A stretch of 64,000 nt of DNA from Pseudomonas sp. R28(2017) (GTDB taxonomy: Bacteria; Pseudomonadota; Gammaproteobacteria; Pseudomonadales; Pseudomonadaceae), in NCBI RefSeq assembly GCF_002112505.1, contig NZ_NEHW01000015.1, forward strand, positions 1 through 64,000, written 5' to 3'. Below, piece by piece: positions 15,978 through 24,714 of the stretch (position 1 is its first letter; the number at the start of each line of letters is the position of its first letter). The notes below the pieces were generated by a model. The model had not been told where the DNA came from. It saw nothing but the letters and a program-made list of their open reading frames with translations, and made no database searches. The position numbers and the translations under genes are program-made.

Positions 15978-17348
15978 ATGACCAAGCAGATCCGCCTCAA
16001 TGCCTTTGCCATGAACACCGTCGGCCACCTGTCGCCCGGCCTGTGGCGCCACCCGCGGGACCAGGCCACCCGCTACACCGACATCCACTACTGGGTGGAA
16101 CTGGCCAGGACCCTGGAGCGTGGCTGCATCGACGGCCTGTTCATCGCCGACGTGCTGGGCGTGTATGACGTGTATGGCGCCAATGCCGACGCGGCCCTGC
16201 GCAACGCCGCCCAGGTGCCGGTCAACGACCCGCTGCAACTGGTGCCGGCCATGGCTGCCGCCACCCGCCACCTGGGGTTCGGCGTGACCGCGTCGGTGTC
16301 GTTCGAACACCCCTACCCGTTCGCCCGGCGCATGAGCACCCTGGATCACCTGACCCAGGGGCGCGCCGGCTGGAACATCGTCACCTCGTACCTGGCCAGC
16401 GGCGCGCGCAACCTGGGGCAGCCGCCCCTCAGCCACGACCAGCGCTATGCACTGGCCGACGAATACCTGCAGGTCTGCTACAAGCTCTGGGAAACCAGCT
16501 GGGACGACGATGCGGTGCAGGCCGACCGGGTAACCGGGGTGTATGCCGACCCGCGCAAGGTGCATGGCATCGACCACCAGGGCACCTGGTTCAAGGTGCC
16601 AGGCTTCCACTTGAGCGAACCTTCGCCACAACGCTCGCCGGTGATCTACCAGGCCGGCGCTTCCAGCCGCGGGCGCGCCTTCGCCGCGGCCAACGCTGAG
16701 TGCGTGTTCGTCGCTGCGCCGAGCAAGGCGGTGCTGCGCAAGCAGGTGGCCGAACTGCGCGCTGCGGTGGCTGCCGCCGGCCGCGCGCCGGAGGATGTGC
16801 AGATCCTCGAGCAACTGACGGTCATCGTCGCGCCCAGCGACCAACAGGCCCTGGCCCTGCTCGACGAGTATCGCCAGTACGCCAGCGCCAGCGGCGCGCT
16901 GACGCTGATGTCGGGCTGGACCGGCATCGATTTCGCCGAGTACGCGCCCGACCAGGTGCTGCGCGAGGTGCCCAGCGAAGCCATCCGGTCCGCCGTGGAA
17001 GCCTTCACCCGCGCCGACCCGGCACGCACCTGGACCACCGCCGAAATTGCCGACTACTGCGCCATTGGCGGTGACGGCCCGGTGCTGGTGGGCTCGGCAC
17101 AGACCGTGGCCAATCAATTGCAGGAATGGGTGGAGGAAACGGGTGTCGACGGTTTCAACCTGGCCAGCGTGGTTGCGCCGGAAACCTTCGAGGCGGTGGT
17201 CGACCTGCTGGTGCCAGAGCTGCAGGCCCGCGGGCTGTTCAAGCGGGCCTACGAGCCCGGCACGTTGCGCAACAAGCTGTTCGGCCGCGGTGACCGCCTG
17301 GGGGGATCGCACCCGGTCGCCGCCCTGCGCCGGGAGGCCCGCCGATGA
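15978..17348 (+). CDS. NtaA/SnaA/DszA-family FMNH2-dependent monooxygenase
   Basis: A 456-residue bacterial luciferase-like (TIM-barrel) monooxygenase. Typical signs are LNAFAMNTVGHLSPGLWRHP at the N-terminus, GCIDGLFIADVLG, VTASVSFEHPYPFARRMSTLDHLT, and GWNIVTSYL near residue 130. Members oxidise sulfones, sulfonates or nitrilotriacetate using reduced FMN supplied by a separate reductase, which is not encoded here. Its stop overlaps the permease start by 4 bp. With SfnB it probably releases sulfite from an imported organosulfur compound. Confidence 0.88.
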   Translation: MTKQIRLNAFAMNTVGHLSPGLWRHPRDQATRYTDIHYWVELARTLERGCIDGLFIADVLGVYDVYGANADAALRNAAQVPVNDPLQLVPAMAAATRHLGFGVTASVSFEHPYPFARRMSTLDHLTQGRAGWNIVTSYLASGARNLGQPPLSHDQRYALADEYLQVCYKLWETSWDDDAVQADRVTGVYADPRKVHGIDHQGTWFKVPGFHLSEPSPQRSPVIYQAGASSRGRAFAAANAECVFVAAPSKAVLRKQVAELRAAVAAAGRAPEDVQILEQLTVIVAPSDQQALALLDEYRQYASASGALTLMSGWTGIDFAEYAPDQVLREVPSEAIRSAVEAFTRADPARTWTTAEIADYCAIGGDGPVLVGSAQTVANQLQEWVEETGVDGFNLASVVAPETFEAVVDLLVPELQARGLFKRAYEPGTLRNKLFGRGDRLGGSHPVAALRREARR

Positions 17349-18010
17349 ACGAACTGCTGGCCAACCTCGACTGGGCCGAAATCGCCCAGGCCTGCCTCGA
17401 CACCTTGAGCATGCTGGGCGCGGCACTGGGCTTCACCGTGCTGTTCGGCCTGCCCCTGGGGGTGTTGCTGTACCTCACCGGGCAGCGCCAGCTGCTGGCC
17501 AATGGGCCGCTCTACCGTGGCCTGTCGCTGGTGGTCAACGTGCTGCGTTCGCTGCCGTTCATCATCCTGCTGATCGTGCTGATCCCGTTGACCACGCTGC
17601 TGACCGGCACCTCCCTCGGGGTCAAGGGCACCATCCCGCCGCTGGTGGTCGGTTGCACGCCGTTCTTCGCGCGCCTGGTGGAAACCGCGCTGCGCGAGGT
17701 CGACCGCGGCCTGGTCGAGGCCAGCCAGGCCATGGGCGGCAGCATTGCCCAGATCATCCGCTACACCCTGCTGCCCGAAGCCCGCACCGGGCTGATCGCG
17801 GCCGTCACGGTCACCGCCATCGTGCTGGTCGACTACACCGCCATGGCTGGCGTGATCGGGGGTGGCGGGCTTGGTGACCTGGCGATCCGCTTTGGCTACC
17901 AGCGCTTCCAGACCGATGTGATGGTGGTCACCGTGCTGCTGCTGATCCTGCTGGTGCAGGTGCTGCAGATGAGCGGTGACCGCCTGGTAAGACATTTCAC
18001 CCGCCGCTGA
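17345..18010 (+). CDS. metI: MetI-type ABC transporter permease
   Basis: A 221-residue inner-membrane permease with five or six helices and the ABC coupling motif EASQAMGGSIAQIIRYTLLP near residue 130. The sequence around VNVLRSLPFIILL and GGGGLGDLAIRFGYQRF is characteristic of MetI. It forms the channel for the MetQ/MetN proteins encoded downstream. Context with monooxygenases suggests import of methionine or another organosulfur compound under sulfur starvation. Confidence 0.9.
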   Translation: MNELLANLDWAEIAQACLDTLSMLGAALGFTVLFGLPLGVLLYLTGQRQLLANGPLYRGLSLVVNVLRSLPFIILLIVLIPLTTLLTGTSLGVKGTIPPLVVGCTPFFARLVETALREVDRGLVEASQAMGGSIAQIIRYTLLPEARTGLIAAVTVTAIVLVDYTAMAGVIGGGGLGDLAIRFGYQRFQTDVMVVTVLLLILLVQVLQMSGDRLVRHFTRR

Positions 18011-18031
18011 CCCTTGCAAGGTATCCCTGAC

Positions 18032-18802
18032 ATGAAAAAGACCCTCACTGCCCTCGCCGCCTTCATCGCCTTCAGTGCACAGGCTGCGGAACACCTGGTC
18101 GTCGGTGCCACGCCGGTGCCCCACGCCGAGATCCTCGAATTCGTCAAACCGGCCCTGGCCAAGGAAGGCGTGGACCTGGACATCAAGGTATTCAACGACT
18201 TCATCCAGCCCAACCTGCAGCTGGCGCAGAAACACCTGGATGCCAACTACTACCAGTACCGGCCGTTCCTCGACGACTTCAACCAGACCCGGCATACCGA
18301 CCTGGTGCCGGTGGTGGGTGTGCATATCGAGCCGTTCGGTGCCTATTCGGCCAAGTACAAGACCCTGGCCGAACTGCCAGAGGGCGCCAGCGTGGCCATC
18401 CCCAACGACCCGGTGAATACCGGCCGTGCCCTGGTTCTGCTGGCCGAGGCCGGGCTGCTCAAACTCAAGGACCCGAGCAACCCGCAGTCCACCCAGCGTG
18501 ACATCACCGACAACCCGCGCCACCTGAAGATCCGCGAGCTGGAAGGCGCCATGCTGGCGCGCTCGGTCAAGCAGGTGGACCTGGCCTTCGTCTTCGCCAA
18601 CTACGCCCTGGAGGCCGGTATCGATACCAACAGCGCGCTGATCGTCGAAAAAGGCAAGGACCTGTACGTCGAGTACCTGGTGGCCCGCCCCGACAACCTG
18701 CAGGACCCAGGCATCCAGAAACTGGCCAAGGCACTCAATTCGCCCGCAGTGCGCAACTTCATCCTGACCCGCTACAAGGGCCAGATCGCCCCGGGGTTCT
18801 GA
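18032..18802 (+). CDS. metQ: MetQ/NlpA-family periplasmic binding protein
   Basis: A 256-residue binding protein. ATG 18032 opens a signal peptide (MKKTLTALAAFIAFSAQA). Mature family marks include VGATPVPHAEILEFVKP, DFIQPNLQLAQKHLDANYYQY, VAIPNDPVNTGRAL and ELEGAMLARSVKQVDLAFVFANYA. Many MetQ proteins are lipoproteins, but here no lipobox cysteine occurs at the cleavage region, so a soluble periplasmic protein is expected. It delivers substrate to the MetI/MetN pair. Confidence 0.9.
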   Translation: MKKTLTALAAFIAFSAQAAEHLVVGATPVPHAEILEFVKPALAKEGVDLDIKVFNDFIQPNLQLAQKHLDANYYQYRPFLDDFNQTRHTDLVPVVGVHIEPFGAYSAKYKTLAELPEGASVAIPNDPVNTGRALVLLAEAGLLKLKDPSNPQSTQRDITDNPRHLKIRELEGAMLARSVKQVDLAFVFANYALEAGIDTNSALIVEKGKDLYVEYLVARPDNLQDPGIQKLAKALNSPAVRNFILTRYKGQIAPGF

Positions 18803-18805
18803 GCC

Positions 18806-19819
18806 ATGAGCCGCTACCAGCAGCAGCTACAGTCAGCCCAGGCCCACTTGCAATTGCAGGGCGTGCACAAGCACTACGGCGGGGTCAGTGCGCTCGCTGC
18901 CATCGACCTCGAGGTACGCCGTGGCGAGGTATTCGGCATCATCGGCCGCAGCGGCGCGGGCAAGTCCTCGCTGCTGCGTCTGCTCAACCGCCTGGAGGCG
19001 CCCAGTGCTGGCCAGGTGTTGATCGACGGCCAGGACATTGCCGGGCTGCAGGGCAAGCCCCTGCAGGCCTTGCGGCGCAACGTGGCGATGATCTTCCAAC
19101 ACTTCAACCTGTTGGCCAACCGCACGGTCGGGGAGAACGTCGAACTGCCCATGCGCATGGCCGGGGTGCCACGCGCCCAGCGCGCTGCCCGGGTGCAGGC
19201 GCTGCTGCAGCTGGTCGGCCTGGCAGGCCGCGCCGGGGACTACCCGGCGCAGCTCTCGGGCGGCCAGAAGCAGCGCGTGGGCATCGCCCGGGCACTGGTG
19301 CTGCAGCCGCAGATCCTGCTGTGCGACGAGGCCACCTCGGCGCTCGACCCAGAGAGCACCCAGTCGGTGCTCGAACTGTTGCGCGACATCAACCAGCGGC
19401 TGGGCCTGACCATCGTCCTGATCACCCACGAAATGCAGGTGATCCGCGACCTGTGTGACCGCGTGGCGGTACTGGAGCAAGGCCGTATCGTCGAGACCGG
19501 GGCGGTATGGCAAGTGTTCGGCGACCCTCGCCACCCGGTCAGCCGCATTCTGCTGAGCGACGCTGCGCTGCCGCGCACACCCACTCACCCCGAGCAGCGC
19601 TACCTCGACCTGCACTACACCGGCAACCGGCAACTGCAGCCCGACCTGCAGGCTATCGGCGCGGCACTGGGCGAAGGCGTGAGCCTGTATTCCGGTACGC
19701 TCGAGCCCATTCAAGGCCGCTACCTCGGGCGCCTGCGCCTGGCGATCAGCAGTTCGGCCCCGGCCGAGGTGCTGATGCAACGCGCAAGGGGGCTGGCCGA
19801 CCGGGCCGAGTGGGTATGA
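18806..19819 (+). CDS. metN: MetN-type ABC transporter ATPase
   Basis: A 337-residue ATPase with Walker A GRSGAGKSS, Q-loop MIFQHFNLL, signature LSGGQKQRVGIARAL, Walker B LLCDEATSALD and switch histidine ITHEMQ. The last ~80 residues have the look of the NIL regulatory domain of MetN that binds methionine and represses transport. It starts 3 bp after metQ and ends the five-gene operon. Identification is firm. Confidence 0.93.
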   Translation: MSRYQQQLQSAQAHLQLQGVHKHYGGVSALAAIDLEVRRGEVFGIIGRSGAGKSSLLRLLNRLEAPSAGQVLIDGQDIAGLQGKPLQALRRNVAMIFQHFNLLANRTVGENVELPMRMAGVPRAQRAARVQALLQLVGLAGRAGDYPAQLSGGQKQRVGIARALVLQPQILLCDEATSALDPESTQSVLELLRDINQRLGLTIVLITHEMQVIRDLCDRVAVLEQGRIVETGAVWQVFGDPRHPVSRILLSDAALPRTPTHPEQRYLDLHYTGNRQLQPDLQAIGAALGEGVSLYSGTLEPIQGRYLGRLRLAISSSAPAEVLMQRARGLADRAEWV

Positions 19820-19860
19820 GCAGCGGGTCACCCCAGGCCAGCCTGCGGTGATCCTGGCAA

Positions 19861-21225
19861 TCAACGCACAAGCGCTGAAGCCACCAAAACCCGGCGCCCG
19901 TTGAAGATGAAATACAGCAGCCCCGCCAACACCAACCCGGCAATCCAGCTGACGTCCGCGCCGATCAACCTGGCGAAATACCCCTCGTAGAACGACAGCT
20001 TCATGAACGGAACGGTGCCGATGATCGACACGCCATACACCATCATGGTTTTCCGGTTCCAGCGCCCGTAGCGGCCTTGCGCATCGTAAAGATCGTCAAT
20101 GCTGTAGCTGCCCCGCCGGACCACGTAGTAATCCACCAGGTTGATCGCACTCCAGGGAATCAATAGGTAGAGCTGCCCGATCAAGATGTCGGCAAAAAAG
20201 GTGTCGAAGTGGTACTGGCTCTGGGTGGCGATGGCACAGGCCAGCACCGAAAGCAGCGCCATCAGCAGGGTCTTGGTGCCCTGGCGTACCTGCTGCAACC
20301 TGGCGAAGCCGCTGAAAATCGTGGTGGTCGACATAAAGGCACTGTACAGGCACAGCACGTTGTACTGGATCACGCCAAGGGCAATCACCACCAGCGCGGC
20401 TGGTGCCCAGATGCCGAACAGGCTGGCGATCGCGTTGCCCGGGTCGAGGTCAAGGGCCGAGGGCACCAGCGCTGCCAGCGTGGCCCCTAGCGCCATCATG
20501 CCCAGTGAGCCCAGCGCGCAACCGAAGTAGGTAGTCCAGAACGTGTGTCGGGTGTCGACATCGGCGGGCAGGTAGCGGGAGTAGTCCGCCACGTAGGGGC
20601 CATAGCCAAGGGTCCAGGAAGCGGCTTGGGCGATCACCAGGTTGAACACCGGCATCGAAAAGCCCCCCGCATCACGGGGCAACAGCCCCGAGACGTTCAC
20701 CTGCATCAGGATCAGGACCAGGGCGGCGCCGAACACCAGCGACGACAGCAGGCTCATCCAGGCGCCTATGCGGTGAATGAGTTCGTAGCCGACGACGCCT
20801 ATCAGGAAGGTCGCGAACGCGACGATGACGATCGCCTGGTTGTCCGTGACCGGCAGCAGCGCCTTCAGTGGGTCGCGCATCAGCACCCCGCTGGCCGCCA
20901 TGAACAGTACCGCAGCGGTCACCATTACCAGCAGCGGGATGGCGGCACCGAACACGCCGAACTGCGCACGGCTCTGGATCATCTGCGGCACGCCCAGGTG
21001 CGGGCCTTGCGCAGAGTGGGCGGCCATGAACACCGTGCCCAGCATGCAGCCGATGACCAGCCCGGCCAGGGTCCACAGCAGGCTCAGCCCGGAGGCCACA
21101 CCCAAGGTGCCGACCATCAGCGCGGTCACCTGCAGGTTGGAACTGAACCATACAGAGAACAGCCGACGCGGCCTGCCGTAACGCTCGCTGTGGGGCACGA
21201 ACTCGATACTGCGCTTCTCGATCAT
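19861..21225 (-). CDS. NCS1-family permease at the end of the quaternary-amine operon
   Basis: A 454-residue membrane protein with about 12 helices. Features of the NCS1 (cytosine/purine/thiamine/allantoin) family include RRLFSVWFSSNLQ, GPHLGVPQMIQSRAQFG, WTLGYGPYVADYSRYLP and LIPWSAINLVDYYVVRRG. Its ATG overlaps the CaiX-like gene stop by 4 bp, so it is translated with the catabolic operon. The substrate is probably a small nitrogen compound, possibly a betaine or a breakdown product rather than a nucleobase; this is inference from context. Confidence 0.85.
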   Translation of the reverse strand: MIEKRSIEFVPHSERYGRPRRLFSVWFSSNLQVTALMVGTLGVASGLSLLWTLAGLVIGCMLGTVFMAAHSAQGPHLGVPQMIQSRAQFGVFGAAIPLLVMVTAAVLFMAASGVLMRDPLKALLPVTDNQAIVIVAFATFLIGVVGYELIHRIGAWMSLLSSLVFGAALVLILMQVNVSGLLPRDAGGFSMPVFNLVIAQAASWTLGYGPYVADYSRYLPADVDTRHTFWTTYFGCALGSLGMMALGATLAALVPSALDLDPGNAIASLFGIWAPAALVVIALGVIQYNVLCLYSAFMSTTTIFSGFARLQQVRQGTKTLLMALLSVLACAIATQSQYHFDTFFADILIGQLYLLIPWSAINLVDYYVVRRGSYSIDDLYDAQGRYGRWNRKTMMVYGVSIIGTVPFMKLSFYEGYFARLIGADVSWIAGLVLAGLLYFIFNGRRVLVASALVR

Positions 21226-22169
21226 GGCGCCACCTGCGCTTTGACTTGTGCCAGGCCGGGCTGGCCATCCCAGGTGGTCACGCCGGCCAGCCAGCCGTCG
21301 AGCACCTGCGGGTTCTGCTTCAACCAGGCCCTGGCAGCGGCTTCCGGCTCCATCTTGTCATAGAGAATGGAGCCCATGATGTGGTTCTCCATGTCCAGGG
21401 TAAAGCTCAGGTTCTTCAGCAGTTGCCCAACGTTCGGGCATTCGTCGGCGTAGCCTTTGCGGGTGCTGGTGTAGACCGTGGCATCACCGAAATCCGGGCC
21501 GAAGTAGTCGTCGCCACCGGTGAGGAACTTCATCTTGAACCGCGTGTTCATCGGGTGCGGCTCCCAGCCCAGGTAAAGGATCGCCTGGTTGCGCCGCTGC
21601 GCACGCTCGACCTGCGCCAGCATGCCCGACTCGCTAGACGCGACCACCGAGAACCCGGCGTCCTTCAGGCCGAAGGCGTTGTCGCCGATGGCTTTGATGA
21701 CCGCGTTGTTGCCGCCGTCGCCAGGCTCCAGGCCATAGATCTTGCCGCCCAGTTCGTTTTTGAAGCGAGGGATATCGGCGAAGTCCTTCAGCCCTTGATC
21801 CCACAAGGTCTGCGGCACCGCCAGGGTGTACTTGGCGTGCTGCAGGTTGACCCGGACGATGTCGATGGCGCCCGCGTCGCGGTGGGGTTTGAGGTCGGGC
21901 TCCATGGTCGGCAGCCAGGTGCCCAGGAACACATCCATGTTCTTGCCATCGGCCAGGGCCTTGAAGGTCAGCGGCACCCCCACGAGGGTCGACTTGGTCT
22001 GGTAGCCGAGGCTTTTCAGCAAGGTGGTGGCAATGGCGGTGGTGGTCTGGATGTCGGTCCAGCCAGGGTCGGACATCCGCACCAGCCGGCATTGGGGCGG
22101 CTCGGCGGCATAGGTGTGTGCACTCATGGCCAAGGCGGAACAGCACATAACGCGCAGTGCATGTTTCAT
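21222..22169 (-). CDS. caiX: CaiX/ChoX-like quaternary-amine binding protein
   Basis: A 315-residue periplasmic protein with a signal peptide (MKHALRVMCCSALAMSAHTYAA cleavage region) and the OpuAC-type fold: RMSDPGWTDIQTTTAIATTLL, MDVFLGTWLPTME, LEPGDGGNNAVIK, and ILYLGWEPHPMN. The aromatic box residues expected for trimethylammonium binding are plausible (several Trp). In P. aeruginosa, CaiX binds carnitine and uses the shared CbcWV membrane complex; likewise no permease or ATPase of this type is encoded here. It fits an operon for carnitine or a related betaine. Confidence 0.85.
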   Translation of the reverse strand: MKHALRVMCCSALAMSAHTYAAEPPQCRLVRMSDPGWTDIQTTTAIATTLLKSLGYQTKSTLVGVPLTFKALADGKNMDVFLGTWLPTMEPDLKPHRDAGAIDIVRVNLQHAKYTLAVPQTLWDQGLKDFADIPRFKNELGGKIYGLEPGDGGNNAVIKAIGDNAFGLKDAGFSVVASSESGMLAQVERAQRRNQAILYLGWEPHPMNTRFKMKFLTGGDDYFGPDFGDATVYTSTRKGYADECPNVGQLLKNLSFTLDMENHIMGSILYDKMEPEAAARAWLKQNPQVLDGWLAGVTTWDGQPGLAQVKAQVAP

Positions 22170-22267
22170 GACGCAAATCCTCTCTGTGGCAGCTATGGGA
22201 AGCGGCAGTTGTTGTTATTCAGAGGCAACGCAGTCTTGTCGTTATCTGGCCCAGCGGGTGATGCTTG

Positions 22268-22741
22268 CTAGCGACGTATGCCGATGACGCGGCCACAATA
22301 GCCGGGGCGTGGCAGCGTTCGGTGCGCCTGGAAGATCGCGCTGATCTTCGCTTCGACGGCGGTGGCGAATTTCGCCGCACGCCCGGCTTCGCTCGCGATG
22401 TTCATGAGCATCTGCTCACTGGCAGCCAGCAGTTCTCCATCCTTGGGGCGGTACAGGTGATGGACGATGTGCAACCGCTTGCTGTCATGGTCGATCACCT
22501 GGGTGAACACTTGCACCTGCTCCCCCAGCCGGGTTTCGCACAGGTAGTTGATATGGGCCTCCAGCGTGTACAGCGTATGGCCGTAGAGGGCTCGGCCGTC
22601 TGCGTCGAGCCCGAGGTGATCCATCAGCGCATCGGTGGCATGGCTGAACAGCAGGAAGTAGAAGGCATCGCGCAGGTGCCCGTTGTAGTCGATCCAGTCT
22701 TCGCCGATGGCGGCCTGGTGAATCAGCAGCAGGTTGTTCAC
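22268..22741 (-). CDS. cdhC: CdhC-like hotdog thioesterase
   Basis: A 157-residue thioesterase of the 4HBT/hotdog fold, with the catalytic-loop pattern WIDYNGHLRDAFYFLLF and YTLEAHINYLCET. The GTG at 22741 is chosen because AAGGAA lies about 6 bases upstream and the adjacent gene ends at 22774. In the carnitine pathway CdhC hydrolyses betainyl-CoA to glycine betaine and CoA. The co-encoded carnitine dehydrogenase-like and beta-keto acid cleavage proteins support this role. Confidence 0.8.
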   Translation of the reverse strand: MNNLLLIHQAAIGEDWIDYNGHLRDAFYFLLFSHATDALMDHLGLDADGRALYGHTLYTLEAHINYLCETRLGEQVQVFTQVIDHDSKRLHIVHHLYRPKDGELLAASEQMLMNIASEAGRAAKFATAVEAKISAIFQAHRTLPRPGYCGRVIGIRR

Positions 22742-22773
22742 GAACAGTTCCTTCCAGAAGTCATGGCTTCGGC

Positions 22774-23736
22774 TCAGAGGTCGAGCACCAGGGTTTGCGA
22801 CAGCGCGCGGGAAACGCAGATCATCATCACGTCGTTGTGCTTGCGTTCGGCCGCCGTCAGCACGCTGTCGCGATGGTCCGGCGTGCCGTCCAGCACGCAG
22901 GTTTCGCAGGCGGCGCAGGTGCCCTCCCGGCACGAACTTTCCACGCGCAGGCCATTAGCCTCCAGCACCTGCAGAATGCTCTGGTCCGCAGGCACCTCGA
23001 AGGCCCTGCCGCTGCGCGCCAACTGAACGCTGAACGCCGTGTCGGTTGTCGCGCTTTTCGGCGTCCTGGGGGTAAACCACTCGAAATGCACCTGCTCTTG
23101 CGGGAAGCCGCCCGCGGCGGCCTCGACCGCCAGCATCAACGGGGTCGGGCCACAGGTGTAGAAGTGCACGTTGGATGGCTGCTGATGGATGGCCGCCGCA
23201 ATATCGAACAGCCCACCGGCCTCGTCGTCGGCATGCAGCGTGACCCGGTCGCTAAAGGGCTGCAGCGCCTCCAGAAACGCAGCACGTTGGCGGCTGCGCA
23301 CCAGGTAGTAGAGATGCCACGGGCGCTGGTTGGCCTCGCACCACTGGATCATCGACCAGACGGGCGTGATGCCGATACCGCCCGCGAAAAACACCAGGCC
23401 CGGGGCGTCTTCCTGCAACGGGAAATGGTTGCGCGGCGCGCTGACTGTCAGCGTATCGCCCACCCGCAGCGACTGGTGCACATGCCTGGAGCCGCCGCGG
23501 CTGGTCGGCGACAGGCCAACGCCCACGCAGTAGCGATCGGTCTCGCGGGCGTCGTTGCACAGGGAGTACTGGCGTACCCGCCCACCCGGCAGATGCAGTT
23601 CGATATGGGCGCCCGGCTTGAACGGCGGCAAGGCTGCCCCCACAGGCGAACGCAGCTCGATGACCACGACACCTTTGGCTTCGGCAATCAGGTCGGTTAT
23701 CTGTAGCGTCAATTGATCAGGCATGGCAGACCTCAC
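22774..23736 (-). CDS. Oxygenase reductase (FMN/NAD, plant-type 2Fe-2S), CntB/YeaX-like
   Basis: A 320-residue electron-transfer protein: FMN-binding RQYSLCN near residue 55, NAD-binding GGIGITPVWSM near 117, and a C-terminal ferredoxin with cysteines in CREGTCAAC and a distal MMICVS. This class IA-type reductase order matches carnitine monooxygenase reductase CntB/YeaX and vanillate demethylase reductase. It most likely supplies electrons to the Rieske oxygenase encoded first in the same operon. The true start may be the ATG five codons in (MPDQLTLQ). Confidence 0.88.
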   Translation of the reverse strand: MRSAMPDQLTLQITDLIAEAKGVVVIELRSPVGAALPPFKPGAHIELHLPGGRVRQYSLCNDARETDRYCVGVGLSPTSRGGSRHVHQSLRVGDTLTVSAPRNHFPLQEDAPGLVFFAGGIGITPVWSMIQWCEANQRPWHLYYLVRSRQRAAFLEALQPFSDRVTLHADDEAGGLFDIAAAIHQQPSNVHFYTCGPTPLMLAVEAAAGGFPQEQVHFEWFTPRTPKSATTDTAFSVQLARSGRAFEVPADQSILQVLEANGLRVESSCREGTCAACETCVLDGTPDHRDSVLTAAERKHNDVMMICVSRALSQTLVLDL

Positions 23737-23781
23737 ACAGCGGCAAACTGGCCCGAGGCCTGGTGAGCCTCGGGCCGACTC

Positions 23782-24714
23782 TCAACCGCGCCGTAGCGGC
23801 GTGGTCGCCTTCAACAGGCGGGTAATCAGTGCATCGCGCTGCGTGGCAAGGGTCGCCCAACTGTGCTCCCCCGCTTCATCCTGCACGCCCTGCACCAGCA
23901 TCGAGGCCGTCTGCGCATCGAGGCGCGGGTCGCCCAGGTCATCCCACCACCCGTGGAAGCTCTCGGTGTATTTCTGGCAGAACGAACTCAAGCCTTCCGC
24001 CCCGCCGCCAAGGTGGAACAGCAAGGTCGGCCCCATTGCCGCCCAGCGCAGGCCCGGCCCCGCCCACACGGCCTTGTCGACGTCTTCCACACTGGCCACA
24101 CCACTGGCGACCAAGTGAATGGCCTCCCGCCACAACGCAGCCTGCAAGCGGTTTGCTACATGCCCCTTCACTTCGCGATTGACCCGGATGGTCACCTTGC
24201 CGACCAGCGCATAGAAGCGCTCGGCCTGCTCCACCACACCGGCCGCCGTCTTGTCATTGCCCATGACCTCGACCAGCGGGATCAGGTGGGGCGGATTGAA
24301 CGGATGGCCAAGGATGAAGTGCGAGGGGTTGTTCCAGCCCGCCTGCATCTCACCCAGGCGCAACCCGGACGCGGACGAAGCGACGATGGCACCGGGCTTG
24401 AGGGCCGCCTCCAGCCTGGCGAACAGCTCATGCTTGATGGCAATGCGCTCCGGCACGCTTTCCTGGATGAAGTCAGCGCCCGCTACAGCGCTGGCAACGT
24501 CATCATGGAAGCTCAACTGGCCCGGCTCGGCGTTCACCAGGCCCAGCTCGCGCAGCGTCGGCCAGGCATTGTCGATGTAGCCACGAACATCAGCTTCCAT
24601 CGTCGGCGACGGATCGTAGACCGCGACGTTGCGCCCAGACGCCAGGAACAACGCGGCCCAGCTGGCACCGATCACACCTGCGCCAATCACCGCGACATGT
24701 TGGAAATCACTCAT
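23782..24714 (-). CDS. cdhA: L-carnitine 3-dehydrogenase-like enzyme
   Basis: A 310-residue 3-hydroxyacyl-CoA dehydrogenase-fold protein. N-terminal Rossmann motif VIGAGVIGASWAALF, then ESVPERIAIKHELF and the catalytic-histidine segment LGHPFNPPHLIPLVEV, and C-terminal helices (NRLQAALWREAIHLV). The size and lack of a crotonase domain fit CdhA/LcdH, which oxidises L-carnitine to 3-dehydrocarnitine with NAD+. The ATG at 24714 shares one base with the upstream SDR's stop, so translation is coupled. A close homologue acting on a related beta-hydroxy betaine cannot be excluded. Confidence 0.85.
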   Translation of the reverse strand: MSDFQHVAVIGAGVIGASWAALFLASGRNVAVYDPSPTMEADVRGYIDNAWPTLRELGLVNAEPGQLSFHDDVASAVAGADFIQESVPERIAIKHELFARLEAALKPGAIVASSASGLRLGEMQAGWNNPSHFILGHPFNPPHLIPLVEVMGNDKTAAGVVEQAERFYALVGKVTIRVNREVKGHVANRLQAALWREAIHLVASGVASVEDVDKAVWAGPGLRWAAMGPTLLFHLGGGAEGLSSFCQKYTESFHGWWDDLGDPRLDAQTASMLVQGVQDEAGEHSWATLATQRDALITRLLKATTPLRRG

